Assembly (NCBI GenBank): GCA_016200325.1
Contig: JACQEZ010000011.1
Span: 62,001-126,000, forward strand
Direction: 5' to 3'
Source of the DNA: Candidatus Manganitrophaceae bacterium
Lineage (GTDB): Bacteria > Nitrospirota > Nitrospiria > SBBL01 > Manganitrophaceae
DNA length: 64,000 bases
How positions within the stretch are numbered: position 1 is the first letter of the stretch; the number at the start of each line of letters is the position of its first letter. The notes beneath the pieces are model-generated. The model was given only the letters and a program-made list of their open reading frames with translations. It did no database searches and was not told where the DNA came from. Below are positions 9,238 through 17,683 of this stretch, in pieces. Position numbers and translations under genes: made by a program.

Positions 9238-9273
9238 TCTATTGGATTTGGCTCGCGGATTGGACTCGGTAGT

Positions 9274-9927
9274 CTAGCGAATAAAGTTGAGCAGCGGATT
9301 GTAGAGGGCAAAGAGGCCGTTCGGGTTGGGATACCAGACCCACGCCGACATGACCCAGAGATCGGGGTGCCAGAAGGCGAGCGGCGCCTTGGTCAGCGGA
9401 TGCTCCTTGGGGCATTGATCTTCTTTGGCGAGATTCAAATTGGTTCCATCTTGGAAGTGGCACATCATCGGATGTTTCATGAACTCGGCGTCCCGAAAGG
9501 GGAGAGACTTGCCGGGGTTTCGGTCGATCGGGGTGACGAACATCACGCCGATCAGCTCCCATCGTCCGTCCCGCTCGTCATAGATTAGAATCGGAGGATG
9601 GCGGAGATCAAATCCCGAGAAGAGCTTCGGGTTCGCAAATTGGTATCCCATATTCGGGATATAACCGGTAAAGCGAAAATAGCCGTCGGCTTGCGCCTTC
9701 TCGACATCCCGGTATTTCTCCGTCGCCAGGCGGATCTCATACACCTGGCGCCCCGCCTCGGGGCTGACCGAAGGCGCGGCGCGCCGTCCGAAAGAGGAAC
9801 ATCCGCCGGCCAGAAGGGCCAAGAGAAGCAGCCATGGGCCGCCCCGAAAAAAAATTCGGCCGAGCCATGGGAAAAGGAGTGCAGATTGCCGAAACGGTCC
9901 TTTCATTCGATCATTCCTCTCCGTCAT
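9274..9927 (-). CDS. Predicted lipoprotein of unknown function
   Basis: A 217-aa protein with an N-terminal hydrophobic stretch and a lipobox (LLALLAGGC, Cys near residue 43), so it is probably an outer- or inner-membrane-anchored lipoprotein facing the periplasm. The mature part holds several aromatic residues, two Cys (in HPMMCHF and EDQCPKEH) and a WHPDLWVMSAWVWYPNPNGLF ending, which recalls small haem- or ligand-binding lipoproteins, but I do not recognise the family. Its start shares one base with the Rieske stop (TAATG). A second ATG at 9906 has a better GGAGAGG ribosome site. Confidence 0.75.
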   Translation of the reverse strand: MTERNDRMKGPFRQSALLFPWLGRIFFRGGPWLLLLALLAGGCSSFGRRAAPSVSPEAGRQVYEIRLATEKYRDVEKAQADGYFRFTGYIPNMGYQFANPKLFSGFDLRHPPILIYDERDGRWELIGVMFVTPIDRNPGKSLPFRDAEFMKHPMMCHFQDGTNLNLAKEDQCPKEHPLTKAPLAFWHPDLWVMSAWVWYPNPNGLFALYNPLLNFIR

Positions 9928-10232
9928 TAGGGAAGGCCGATGAAGATCTGATCTCCCTCGCGCTGGACCGGGTAGGTCTTCAGCTTCAGCTTGGGGCTCA
10001 ACGGAGACGTCCCATCTTTAATGTTGAAGCGCCAATAGTGCCAGGGACAGACCACCTGTTCCCCTTCGATTTTTCCCTCCGAGAGCGGCCCCGCCTGATG
10101 GAGGCAGAGATTCGATGTCGCATAAAACTCATCCCCGAGCCGAAAGAGGGCAATCTCCAGGTTGTTGATCTCTATTAGTATAGCCGATCCCGGCGGGATC
10201 TGGTTCGCGTTTGCGACCGGTGTAAATGTCAT
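9927..10232 (-). CDS. Rieske [2Fe-2S] ferredoxin-like protein
   Basis: A 101-aa single-domain Rieske protein. The cluster ligands are Cys43 and His45 (CLHQAGPL) and the CPWH pair around residues 62-65, with normal spacing. There is no signal peptide or membrane anchor, so it is a soluble cytoplasmic ferredoxin of the kind that feeds electrons to oxygenases or the NirD-type reductase subunits. It is coupled by a TAATG overlap to the lipoprotein gene that follows. Its redox partner is not obvious in the window. Confidence 0.9.
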   Translation of the reverse strand: MTFTPVANANQIPPGSAILIEINNLEIALFRLGDEFYATSNLCLHQAGPLSEGKIEGEQVVCPWHYWRFNIKDGTSPLSPKLKLKTYPVQREGDQIFIGLP

Positions 10233-10407
10233 TTCAACCTCACGCTAAAGATCCGGCGCCATTATATAGAAACAGCCATGGAGGGTCAACATTCGGACAG
10301 CCGACACCGCGTGCGGAACCGGCGCTCGGCCGATCGGTCCCGGTCCGCCTCTTCTTTTTTGACAACCCCTTTTTTCCTCGTTATAATTCCGGCCGGAGGG
10401 AAGAAGC

Positions 10408-12372
10408 ATGTCGATCGTTTCTAAATTAGGGTGGGCAGGGGTCGCCACGCTCACGGCGGTCGCTTTTGCATTTGTGACAGGCGTTTTCAATCCGGGGGAG
10501 AAGGTCAACGCCCTCTGGCTGGTGGTCGCCGCCGCCTGTTTCTATGCGCTGGCCATCCGATTTTACGGCCGATTCCTCTCCACACGGGTCGTTCAGCTGG
10601 ACGACCGGCGGATCACCCCCGCCCATCGGCTTCGCGACGATCACAATTTTCAGCCGACGAACCGATGGGTTCTCTTCGGCCATCATTTTGCCGCAATCGC
10701 CGGCGCGGGGCCGCTCCTGGGACCGGTCTTGGCGGCGCAGTTCGGTTTTCTCCCCGGATTCCTCTGGATCGTCATCGGCGCGGTGGTTGCCGGCTCGGTC
10801 CAAGATTTCGTCATCCTCGTCGCCTCGATGCGCCGGAACGGCCGGTCGCTTCCCCAGATCGCCCAGGACGAGATCGGTCCGGTGACCGGTCTCGCCACGA
10901 TGGTGGCGGTCCTCTTTATCGTCGTGGTCGCCTTGGCCGGGCTGGGGCTCGCCGTCGTCAACGCCCTTTATCATAACCCCTGGGGAACGTTCACCCTGGC
11001 GATGACAATTCCGATCGCCCTCTATATGGGCTTTCACCTTCAGAAGTTCCGGCCGGGCCGGGTCGGCGAGGTGTCGGTCATCGGGGTGGCGCTGCTCTTC
11101 CTCGCCGTGATTGGGGGACAATCGGTCGCCGGAACCCCGCTCGGCGCCGCTTTCGATTTTGACCGAAATACGCTCGTCTGGCTGCTCGCCGGGTATGGTT
11201 TTCTCGCCTCGGTCCTGCCGATTTGGATGCTCTTGGTTCCGCGCGATTACCTCTCGACTTTCATGAAAGTGGGGGTCGTCTGCCTCCTGGGGGCCGGGGT
11301 GATCCTGATGGCCCCGACGATCGAGATGCCGAGACTCACCGGCTTTATCTATGGCGGGGGGCCGGTCATTCCGGGAAAGCTCTTCCCCTTCGTCTTTATC
11401 ACGATTGCGTGCGGGGCGATCTCCGGCTTCCACTCGCTTGTCTCTTCCGGAACGACGCCGAAGATGATCTCCTGCGAGTCCCACGCGACGATCGGCTATG
11501 GCGCGATGCTGATGGAGAGCTTCGTCGGGGTGATGGCGCTGGTGGCCGCTTCGATTTTGATTCCGGGAGATTATCTGGCGATCAACACGAAATTGACTCC
11601 CGAGGCGCTCGCGGCGATCGGCTATCCGGTCAGCCAGATCCAGGCGCTCTCGCAATTGGTGGGGGTTGATGTGGCGGGGCGCCCCGGCGGCGCGGTCTCG
11701 CTGGCGGTCGGGATGGCTTCGATTTTCTCGTCGCTTCCGGGAATGCGCGCCCTAATGGCCTATTGGTATCAGTTCGCCCTCCTCTTTGAGGCGCTCTTTA
11801 TCCTGACCACCATCGACGCCGGCACCCGGATCGCCCGTTATCTGGTTCAAGAGATGGGGGCAAAATTTTATGCGCCCCTCCGGGAGATCAACTGGCTGCC
11901 GGGGGTCTTTGCCACCAGCTTTCTGGTGGTTTTCTCGTGGGGGTATCTGATCTCCACCGGAAGCATCGCCACAATCTGGCCGATGTTCGGAGCGGCCAAC
12001 CAGCTCCTGGGTACGCTGGCGCTCTGCGTCGGAACGACGATTCTGATTAAGATGGGAAAGGGGAGATATATCTGGGTAACGGCGCTGCCGATGCTCTTCG
12101 TCGGGGCGGTCACTTTAAGCGGAAGCTGGCAGCTCTTCTGGAGATTTCTGGATCAAGCCGGCAAGGCGACAACCTCGGCCGAAACCTTCTCCCTATATCT
12201 GAATACGGGGCTGGTGGCAACCATCGTCCTGTTGGCGATCGTGATTCTCACCGATTCGGCGATCAAATGGTATGGTTATCTCATCCTGAATCGCCCCTAT
12301 ACCACGAGCGAAGTCGCCTCCGACCTGGCTCCAGCACCGATCGTTCAACCGATTTCAAATATTAGACAATAA
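10408..12372 (+). CDS. cstA: CstA-family carbon starvation/pyruvate transporter
   Basis: A 654-aa polytopic membrane protein with many transmembrane helices. The segment GHHFAAIAGAGPLLGPVLAAQFG is a hallmark of CstA, as is the ISGFHSLVSSGTTPKM stretch. In E. coli, CstA and its relative BtsT take up pyruvate and peptides during starvation. The length is close to the family norm (about 690-720 aa). The AGGGAAGAAGC stretch before the ATG is the ribosome site. The 3' end overlaps the convergent helix-turn-helix gene by 11 bp. Confidence 0.93.
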   Translation: MSIVSKLGWAGVATLTAVAFAFVTGVFNPGEKVNALWLVVAAACFYALAIRFYGRFLSTRVVQLDDRRITPAHRLRDDHNFQPTNRWVLFGHHFAAIAGAGPLLGPVLAAQFGFLPGFLWIVIGAVVAGSVQDFVILVASMRRNGRSLPQIAQDEIGPVTGLATMVAVLFIVVVALAGLGLAVVNALYHNPWGTFTLAMTIPIALYMGFHLQKFRPGRVGEVSVIGVALLFLAVIGGQSVAGTPLGAAFDFDRNTLVWLLAGYGFLASVLPIWMLLVPRDYLSTFMKVGVVCLLGAGVILMAPTIEMPRLTGFIYGGGPVIPGKLFPFVFITIACGAISGFHSLVSSGTTPKMISCESHATIGYGAMLMESFVGVMALVAASILIPGDYLAINTKLTPEALAAIGYPVSQIQALSQLVGVDVAGRPGGAVSLAVGMASIFSSLPGMRALMAYWYQFALLFEALFILTTIDAGTRIARYLVQEMGAKFYAPLREINWLPGVFATSFLVVFSWGYLISTGSIATIWPMFGAANQLLGTLALCVGTTILIKMGKGRYIWVTALPMLFVGAVTLSGSWQLFWRFLDQAGKATTSAETFSLYLNTGLVATIVLLAIVILTDSAIKWYGYLILNRPYTTSEVASDLAPAPIVQPISNIRQ

Positions 12373-13135
12373 GATCACGCAATCTGTCCCGTCCGATCTG
12401 GCCGGCGCGCCGCCGCGGCGGCGGGATTCCTTGCTCCCCTCGAAAGTGATCGATCGAACCCCAGAGCTTTCGAATCTGGATCGAAAGCGATCGGACCGAT
12501 TCGATCCGCTGCATCTCCGTGGTGGTCGGATGGTGACCCAACCTGCAAACGAGCGCGCCATACCGCTCCAGGCAGCTGATCTTCTTCTCACCGATTCGGA
12601 TCTCTTTTAGATTTGCATCGGTGATCTGATGCTGTCTGAGAAGCCAATTCAGGTGTGAGATCGAGACCCGATTCGCCTGAGCCACCCCTTGCAGGCTCAG
12701 ACAGCGCCGATAATCCTCTAAGAGCCTCTCCCGGGGGATCAAGACGGCGGCGGTCGGCTTATAGTCGAAGAGACCGATCTGCGTCCCCTTCACCAAAAGT
12801 TGGCGAACCCGCTCTCGGGTTAAACCGACCTGGTCCCCCACCGCTTGAAGGGTTCTCAATTCCGTGTAAAGGCGGTGAACCTCCAAAAGGCGCTCGACAC
12901 TCGACTGCCGCCGATTGAACAAAGACGGCGCTGCATGTCCCTCCAGCACCGAACCGATCTTCCGCCGAATGAACCGAGAGATCGGTCCACCCGCTAGAAT
13001 CCGGCGGAGGGTTGCGGGGGCAACCCCCCAACGAGAGGCCACATTGATCAGATCAACATGGCTGCCGATAAGCCGCTTGAGCCGAGAAAGAAGCGGATGC
13101 GATTCGACTCGGAAAGGATATGGAAGCGATGACAT
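12362..13135 (-). CDS. Tandem helix-turn-helix protein of unknown role
   Basis: A 257-aa basic protein that I do not recognise as a named family. At least three helix-turn-helix-like units are visible: about residues 28-48 (VDLINVASRWGVAPATLRRIL), 93-115 (QAVGDQVGLTRERVRQLL, close to sigma-70 region 4.2) and 146-168 (SLQGVAQANRVSISHLNWLL). A fourth stretch, 192-232 (LGHHPTTTEMQRI ... RKLWGSIDHF), resembles homing-endonuclease-associated repeats. No nuclease or ligand domain is seen. The ATG has a perfect AGGAGG ribosome site. It is likely a DNA-binding protein; it lies directly downstream of the chlorite dismutase family gene and overlaps the cstA tail by 11 bp. Confidence 0.7.
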   Translation of the reverse strand: MSSLPYPFRVESHPLLSRLKRLIGSHVDLINVASRWGVAPATLRRILAGGPISRFIRRKIGSVLEGHAAPSLFNRRQSSVERLLEVHRLYTELRTLQAVGDQVGLTRERVRQLLVKGTQIGLFDYKPTAAVLIPRERLLEDYRRCLSLQGVAQANRVSISHLNWLLRQHQITDANLKEIRIGEKKISCLERYGALVCRLGHHPTTTEMQRIESVRSLSIQIRKLWGSIDHFRGEQGIPPPRRRAGQIGRDRLRDLIV

Positions 13136-13283
13136 TCGTCGTTCCTCCTAAATGAGAGAGCCCGGGATCGACCGGGAACCCCCTTGTCCCGAAGAGGACG
13201 CTCTTGTTACAAGCATTCCTGATCGCCCTGAAACGGTTTCACTTTCTCCTTCATTTTACCCGGCGGACCGGTTCAGTTCAGCC

Positions 13284-13997
13284 TCACCCCACCGGACCGC
13301 AGCTCGAAGGACTGCAAATCCGACCCTCACTGAGCGGCGCCCTGGGGGGAGGGGATTTCGCCATCCAAACTTCACATTCGAAATCGACATAGAGCCACTC
13401 CGGATTTTTTCGGATATCGCGCAACTCCGAGAGAAGCGATCTGAAATCGGCGGTATGAGACGATTCAAATTCAAAATAGGTGATGAAGTCATACGGGGCG
13501 GCGGGGTGAACATATCGCGCATGGTATAACCTTCGATAAATCCGGTCGGCATACCGGTACCCGATGTTGCGGTGGCCTTCGTGTCGGGCGGTCTTTTGAA
13601 AAAGAACCTGCCGTTCATCTTGAGCCATCTTCCACCAGGCCTCCGATTTCCCGACCAGAATCAGCACGGTGATCATCTCTCCTGACAGCCCCGGCTCCGG
13701 CCGGGAAACCCGCTCCAGATCTTCCCGCTCCGCTCGACCTGTGTAATGAAGATGTTGCATTACCCCCTGCAGGTGAAGCGGGATTAATCCTTCCGCAGCG
13801 ATGTCATCCCCCGAAAACCGGACCGGCGAGCCTGTTTCAATTCGGACCAGCTCGGCCCCGCGCCGCAGCGCGAAAGGGGATTCTCCCTGAACCGGGATGA
13901 CCTCCTGGACCCGATACCAATCGATCCGCCAGAGTCCCTCCATCGAAAACCAGGCCGGAATTCCCGCCCCCGAAAAAAAATGAACCCACGTCGTCAT
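13284..13997 (-). CDS. Chlorite dismutase family haem protein
   Basis: A 237-aa Cld-fold protein. Against what I recall of the Nitrospira defluvii enzyme, Lys117, Trp121 and Trp122 (GKSEAWWKM) match its K141/W145/W146 region. His139 or His142 (RHEGHRN) falls at the proximal haem ligand, and Arg155 (IYRRLYH) at the distal Arg needed for chlorite turnover. No signal peptide is seen, so it is probably cytoplasmic. Family members decompose chlorite or act in haem synthesis (HemQ), and the conserved Arg favours the former. The C-terminal 20 residues (after VWMAKS) are Pro/Ser-rich and unlike the fold. It is last in the cyanate block reading leftward. Confidence 0.82.
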   Translation of the reverse strand: MTTWVHFFSGAGIPAWFSMEGLWRIDWYRVQEVIPVQGESPFALRRGAELVRIETGSPVRFSGDDIAAEGLIPLHLQGVMQHLHYTGRAEREDLERVSRPEPGLSGEMITVLILVGKSEAWWKMAQDERQVLFQKTARHEGHRNIGYRYADRIYRRLYHARYVHPAAPYDFITYFEFESSHTADFRSLLSELRDIRKNPEWLYVDFECEVWMAKSPPPRAPLSEGRICSPSSCGPVG

Positions 13998-14084
13998 CGA
14001 TCCTCCTGGTCGCCTATCGACAATAGATTAAAACCAACCCTCGTTACGCGAGGATCACTTGTCCATTAATTCTCTGTAACAACC

Positions 14085-15446
14085 CTAAAAAATCACATTG
14101 ACCATGGCATAGCCCCACACCGGATCTTTATCCGGCGCAATCCGGCCGAGCAGCTCCATTCCTTTTTCAGAAAAGAATTTGGAGTAGCCGATCAGAACCG
14201 ACGTCACCTTATTCACCTGAGCGAGGAAGGTCAGATCGATCTCAGTCCCGAGATCTTTCTCTCCGCCGATCCTCTTTTCTAGGGTGAACTGATGGACATC
14301 GAGGGCAAGTCCTCCCCGCTCCCAGGGGGTGACATGGAGCCGGACGAACCCGTCTCGAAGCCCTTTCCCCTGCATGTCGGCGGGGATGTTGAGGAAATAA
14401 TCCATGTAGCCATAGTAGAGATGGTTTGTCGCATAAAGAGTATCGAAGGCGCCGTAGTGGCCGGCCGTGAGGCTGTCGTCGCCGGAGAGAACTTCCCATC
14501 CGACCAGGACCATCGGCCGGGTTGGAAGATCAAACCGGTATCCGAGCCGGAGCGCATACATAAAGGCATCGATCTCTTGTGTGCCGGTCCGGTTCCCCCA
14601 CTGTTTATAATATTCCCCCCGCCAGATCGGACCGGTGAGGGAGGAGATGAATGCCAGCGGCGGCAGCGGCGGGATTTGCTCGATCTTGACGCCGGCTGTA
14701 AACCGCTTGGAATCGGGAAGGCCGGGAAGCCGCCGATCGTTGATGAAGGTCAATTCGGTCTGGCTCCTCGGGACAAGCGCGGTGGAGAAATAAGCGCCAA
14801 AAAGATGGGTGTCCGAGTCCCTATCCCCGGTCGGCAGGGGACCGCTCTCTACCTCTCCGGTCAATTTAAATGCAAAGAGAGAGAGGGTTCCGGCTGCCGG
14901 AATCGCATAGCCGATCTGTGCCCCATCGAAGGAGCGGGCCCGCTGGCTCCAATCGAAATTCCCGATCAAGCGATGCCCGCCGATGATATATTCGAATCGG
15001 CCGAGCCGAATGTTCAGCGGCGCCCCGCCGACCTGCTTGAAGTCAAGGTAGCCTTGATGCAGCGTGAGGTCTCCTGTCCCCGTTCCGCTGCCGGTGGCCG
15101 GGTTCACCTGAACCGATGTCAACGCCACGTCGGTTCCAGCCCCCGTCTCTCCATTTCCCCACACCCCCACCTTCTGCGGCTGTAGAAAAAAAGAGACCCC
15201 ATCGATCACGGTCACGTCGACATTCAGTCGAAAGCGGTAGTTGGTGAAGAAGTCGGTTTCATTCTTCGGCGGCGCCGGGAATGACTGATACCGAATCCGT
15301 CCCTGTCCTCCGATATTAATTTGCTTGGCGGCGGTCGTCACCGAAGGGAGTTCGACAACAGGCTCTTCAGCATAAACCAGATTCGAAAATAAGCAGACAA
15401 ATAGAAAGAACGCAGCATGCCTCCAAGTGGATCTCAAATCTTTCAT
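14085..15446 (-). CDS. Alginate-export-family outer membrane porin
   Basis: A 453-aa protein with a signal peptide of about 26 residues (hydrophobic AAFFLFVCLFSNLVYA, then EEP). The mature chain alternates polar and aromatic residues in strands typical of a beta-barrel (for example GQGRIRYQSF, INIRLGRFEYIIGG, LRLGYRFDL) and ends in an aromatic residue (YAMVNVIF), the usual assembly signal. This fits the alginate_exp porin family. Lying 66 bp after cyanase, it may bring cyanate or another anion across the outer membrane; that is inference. Confidence 0.83.
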   Translation of the reverse strand: MKDLRSTWRHAAFFLFVCLFSNLVYAEEPVVELPSVTTAAKQINIGGQGRIRYQSFPAPPKNETDFFTNYRFRLNVDVTVIDGVSFFLQPQKVGVWGNGETGAGTDVALTSVQVNPATGSGTGTGDLTLHQGYLDFKQVGGAPLNIRLGRFEYIIGGHRLIGNFDWSQRARSFDGAQIGYAIPAAGTLSLFAFKLTGEVESGPLPTGDRDSDTHLFGAYFSTALVPRSQTELTFINDRRLPGLPDSKRFTAGVKIEQIPPLPPLAFISSLTGPIWRGEYYKQWGNRTGTQEIDAFMYALRLGYRFDLPTRPMVLVGWEVLSGDDSLTAGHYGAFDTLYATNHLYYGYMDYFLNIPADMQGKGLRDGFVRLHVTPWERGGLALDVHQFTLEKRIGGEKDLGTEIDLTFLAQVNKVTSVLIGYSKFFSEKGMELLGRIAPDKDPVWGYAMVNVIF

Positions 15447-15511
15447 TCTCCCCCCTATTGTATGTTTGATTCGTCGGCGTTAATTTCTCTCTCATCAAAA
15501 TAGGTCCCCGG

Positions 15512-15952
15512 TTACCACTTTTTGTAGGGGAGAAACTTTCCGTTCATCATCACCTTCACACGGTCTCCCTTCGGGTCCTCCACCTTTTCAACATGCATCG
15601 TAAAGTCGATGGCGCTCATGATCCCATCGCCGAATTTTTCATGAATCAGCGCCTTGAGGGTGTCGCCGTAGACCTGGACGATCTCATAAAAGCGGTAGAT
15701 CAGCGGATCGGTCGGAATGACCTTCTCTGTTCCCTTGTAGGGAGGCTCCTGCAGGGCGGCGGAGACTTCGGGCCCGAGATGAAGGACTTTGCAGAGTCGA
15801 TCGGCCACTTCCTTCGGCATGCTGTTTTGGCCCAAACAGGCCGATGTCGTCCAGACAGGAGACATGCCGACCTCCCCTGCAATCTGCTCCCAAGTTATTT
15901 TCTTGTCGGTTTTTGCCAGGATAATCGCCTCGGCGGCTTCGAGCTTGTCCAT
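15512..15952 (-). CDS. cynS: Cyanate hydratase (cyanase)
   Basis: A 146-aa protein that converts cyanate plus bicarbonate to carbamate and CO2, with carbamate breaking down to ammonia. The N-terminal 70 residues form the helical bundle, and the C-terminal part is the highly conserved catalytic domain. Arg87, Glu90 and Ser113 stand for the E. coli catalytic Arg96, Glu99 and Ser122 (YRFYE ... GDGIMSAI). The length is close to the E. coli protein (156 aa). It is downstream of an NrtABC-type transporter, the usual cyn arrangement. The start ATG is preceded by GGAGAAAAAGG. Confidence 0.97.
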   Translation of the reverse strand: MDKLEAAEAIILAKTDKKITWEQIAGEVGMSPVWTTSACLGQNSMPKEVADRLCKVLHLGPEVSAALQEPPYKGTEKVIPTDPLIYRFYEIVQVYGDTLKALIHEKFGDGIMSAIDFTMHVEKVEDPKGDRVKVMMNGKFLPYKKW

Positions 15953-16043
15953 CCTTTTTCTCCTCTTTTATATGCAGGGCCTGCCCTGGAGTGCGTCTGT
16001 TGAATTTGGATCTCCCCAGCCGGTGCGCCCCTGCCCCTACCTC

Positions 16044-16748
16044 CTAAACCCTCCGTATGTTGAAGCTCTTCGCATGGTCCTCCGGTTTGTTGTAGTCGAA
16101 GACCTTGTTCATGATGGTGTGGCTCTGGTAGGTCGACGCGGGGGGAGGGTAGCCGATCTCTTTCATCTTCCCGCCGCACTCCGAGGCGAGATAAACCTGC
16201 TCCGCAATGGTTTTGTAATCGACCTCCCCTTTGACATACCCCCACCGTTTCATTTGGGTCAGAATCCAGACCGCAGCGGCATCGGGGTTAACATCTGTTC
16301 GGCGTCATACTCTTTGATCAACGCCTTGTCCCGCATGACGGCCCAGCCGGCGGTCTTCACCAGCTCGACGTCCAACCCATATTTGCTGTAAAAACCGATC
16401 GGCCCGGCCATGATAATCGGCGTGGCACAGGTGATCGGGACAAATCCGATCTTCAATCCATTCTTCTCCAGTGGACCCGGCTTCTCTTTGACCGCCGCCT
16501 TCACCGCTTCGAGCGGGAGAAGCTTTAAGAAGACCGCCGCGACCGCCCCGGCGCCGGCTGACAGACGCATGACCCAAGACGGCCCGTACAATCGTTTCTT
16601 CGGCCGCTCGGTCGAGGATCTCTTCAGGGTCGGCGGAACGCGACCGTCCGGCCGCCCGATTCCCACGATCGGAGATCGCCTCTAATGAATCAGTCAACAT
16701 CGATCGGCCGATCAGTCGGTTTTGCGGGTGATCCCCGTCTTTTTTCAT
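16044..16748 (-). pseudogene. Second NrtA/CmpA-type substrate-binding protein, broken by two lesions
   Basis: Pieces of one nitrate/cyanate-type binding protein appear in different frames. From about 16748, one frame gives the N-terminal DPEEILDRAAEETIVRAVLGHAS. Near 16545-16560 the reading jumps frame to AGAGAVAAVFLKLLPLEAV and continues through LKIGFVPITCATPIIMAGPIGF to KEYDAEQMLTPMP. At 16275-16287 the middle of the protein is missing and a new frame resumes with NPDAAAVWILTQMKRWGYVKG and the C-terminus. Normal family length is about 400-450 aa, so roughly 200 codons are lost. Both junctions lie at short direct repeats, as in slippage or microhomology deletion. It sits between the ATPase and cynS. 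Confidence 0.85.
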
Positions 16749-16752
16749 TCTT

Positions 16753-16768
16753 TCACTTCTTGAAGTGA
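16753..16768. promoter_or_regulatory. Small inverted repeat between ATPase gene and broken nrtA-like gene
   Basis: TCACTTC and GAAGTGA form a perfect 7-bp inverted repeat with two bases between them, filling the short gap just before the start of the broken binding-protein gene. It could be an mRNA hairpin that tunes expression inside the operon or a protein site. There is no T-run, so it is not a terminator. Confidence 0.35.
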
Positions 16769-16771
16769 TAT

Positions 16772-17683
16772 TTATTGATGATCGGTCACGGAAGCGAGCG
16801 CGGGCCCCTTTGATCCCCCTTTCTGGAGATCACCCGCAGACACCCCTCGCTTCAATTCGTCATCGCCGTCATCGCCGTAAAGAAATTCGAGGATTTCCCC
16901 CTTCCAATGTTGATATCCGGACTGTCGGACAAGCTCCATTCGCGAGCGCGGACGGCGAAAAGGAATCGGAACAATCCGACCGATCGTCGCCCCCGGTCCC
17001 TGCGTCATCATGACGACCCGGTCTGAGAGAAGCAGCGCCTCATCGACATCATGCGTCACCATCAACACGGTGGTTCCAAACTTCTCCCAGAGCCGCAAGA
17101 GCTCATCCTGAAGGTGTCCGCGGGTGAGCGCGTCGAGCGCGCCGAACGGCTCATCCAGCAAGAGCACTTTGGGCCGGATTGAAAGGGCCCGGGCGATCCC
17201 GACCCGCTGGCGCATCCCGCCGGAGAGCTCCGCCGGTCGCTTCTCCGCCGCGTCGGTCAACCCGACCATATTCAGGAAATGAGCCACCCTCTCTTTCTGC
17301 TCCGCGCGGGTCATCCCGGGGAAAACCGCCTCGACCGCCAGGGCGATGTTCTCCGCACAGGTGAGCCACGGCAATAACGCATGACTCTGAAAAACTACCC
17401 CCCGGTCGGGTCCCGGCCCGTCGATCTCCTTCCCTTCGAGGACGATGACCCCTTCGCTCGGCGCGATTAAGCCGGCCACGATCGAGAGCAGCGTGCTCTT
17501 TCCACAACCGGAGTGGCCGATGAGGGTGACGAACTCCCCTTTTCGGATCTTGAGGTCGATTGCATGCAGCGCCGGATAAATTCCGGTCGCCCCCTCGAAG
17601 GTCTTGCTTACCCGGCTGATCTCGAGATAATTCGTCTCAATCCTCTTGATTAAATCTTGGCCGACCGCCTCATCGCATTTCAT
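16772..17683 (-). CDS. NrtC/NrtD-type ABC transporter ATPase (cyanate/nitrate-type uptake)
   Basis: A 303-aa ABC ATPase that powers the transporter. Walker A is GHSGCGKST (about residues 56-64), the Q-loop follows at VVFQSHALLPW, the signature is LSGGMRQR, and Walker B is VLLLDEPF, with the switch His in VTHDVDEA. It belongs to the nitrate/sulfonate/taurine group. The ATG at 17683 has a GGAGG site seven bases upstream and is preferred over a TTG two codons earlier. It overlaps the permease stop by 14 bp. About 50 C-terminal residues beyond the ATPase core are of unknown use. Confidence 0.92.
   Translation of the reverse strand: MKCDEAVGQDLIKRIETNYLEISRVSKTFEGATGIYPALHAIDLKIRKGEFVTLIGHSGCGKSTLLSIVAGLIAPSEGVIVLEGKEIDGPGPDRGVVFQSHALLPWLTCAENIALAVEAVFPGMTRAEQKERVAHFLNMVGLTDAAEKRPAELSGGMRQRVGIARALSIRPKVLLLDEPFGALDALTRGHLQDELLRLWEKFGTTVLMVTHDVDEALLLSDRVVMMTQGPGATIGRIVPIPFRRPRSRMELVRQSGYQHWKGEILEFLYGDDGDDELKRGVSAGDLQKGGSKGPALASVTDHQ

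Noticed and set aside
10426-11655. 409-codon open frame antisense to cstA
   Set aside because: The translation is Asp/Arg/His-rich and low in hydrophobic residues, as expected for the complement of a membrane protein gene.
16259-16666. Programmed ribosomal frameshift rather than a broken gene in the second nrtA-like locus
   Set aside because: About 200 codons of the middle of the protein are missing, which frameshifting cannot explain.
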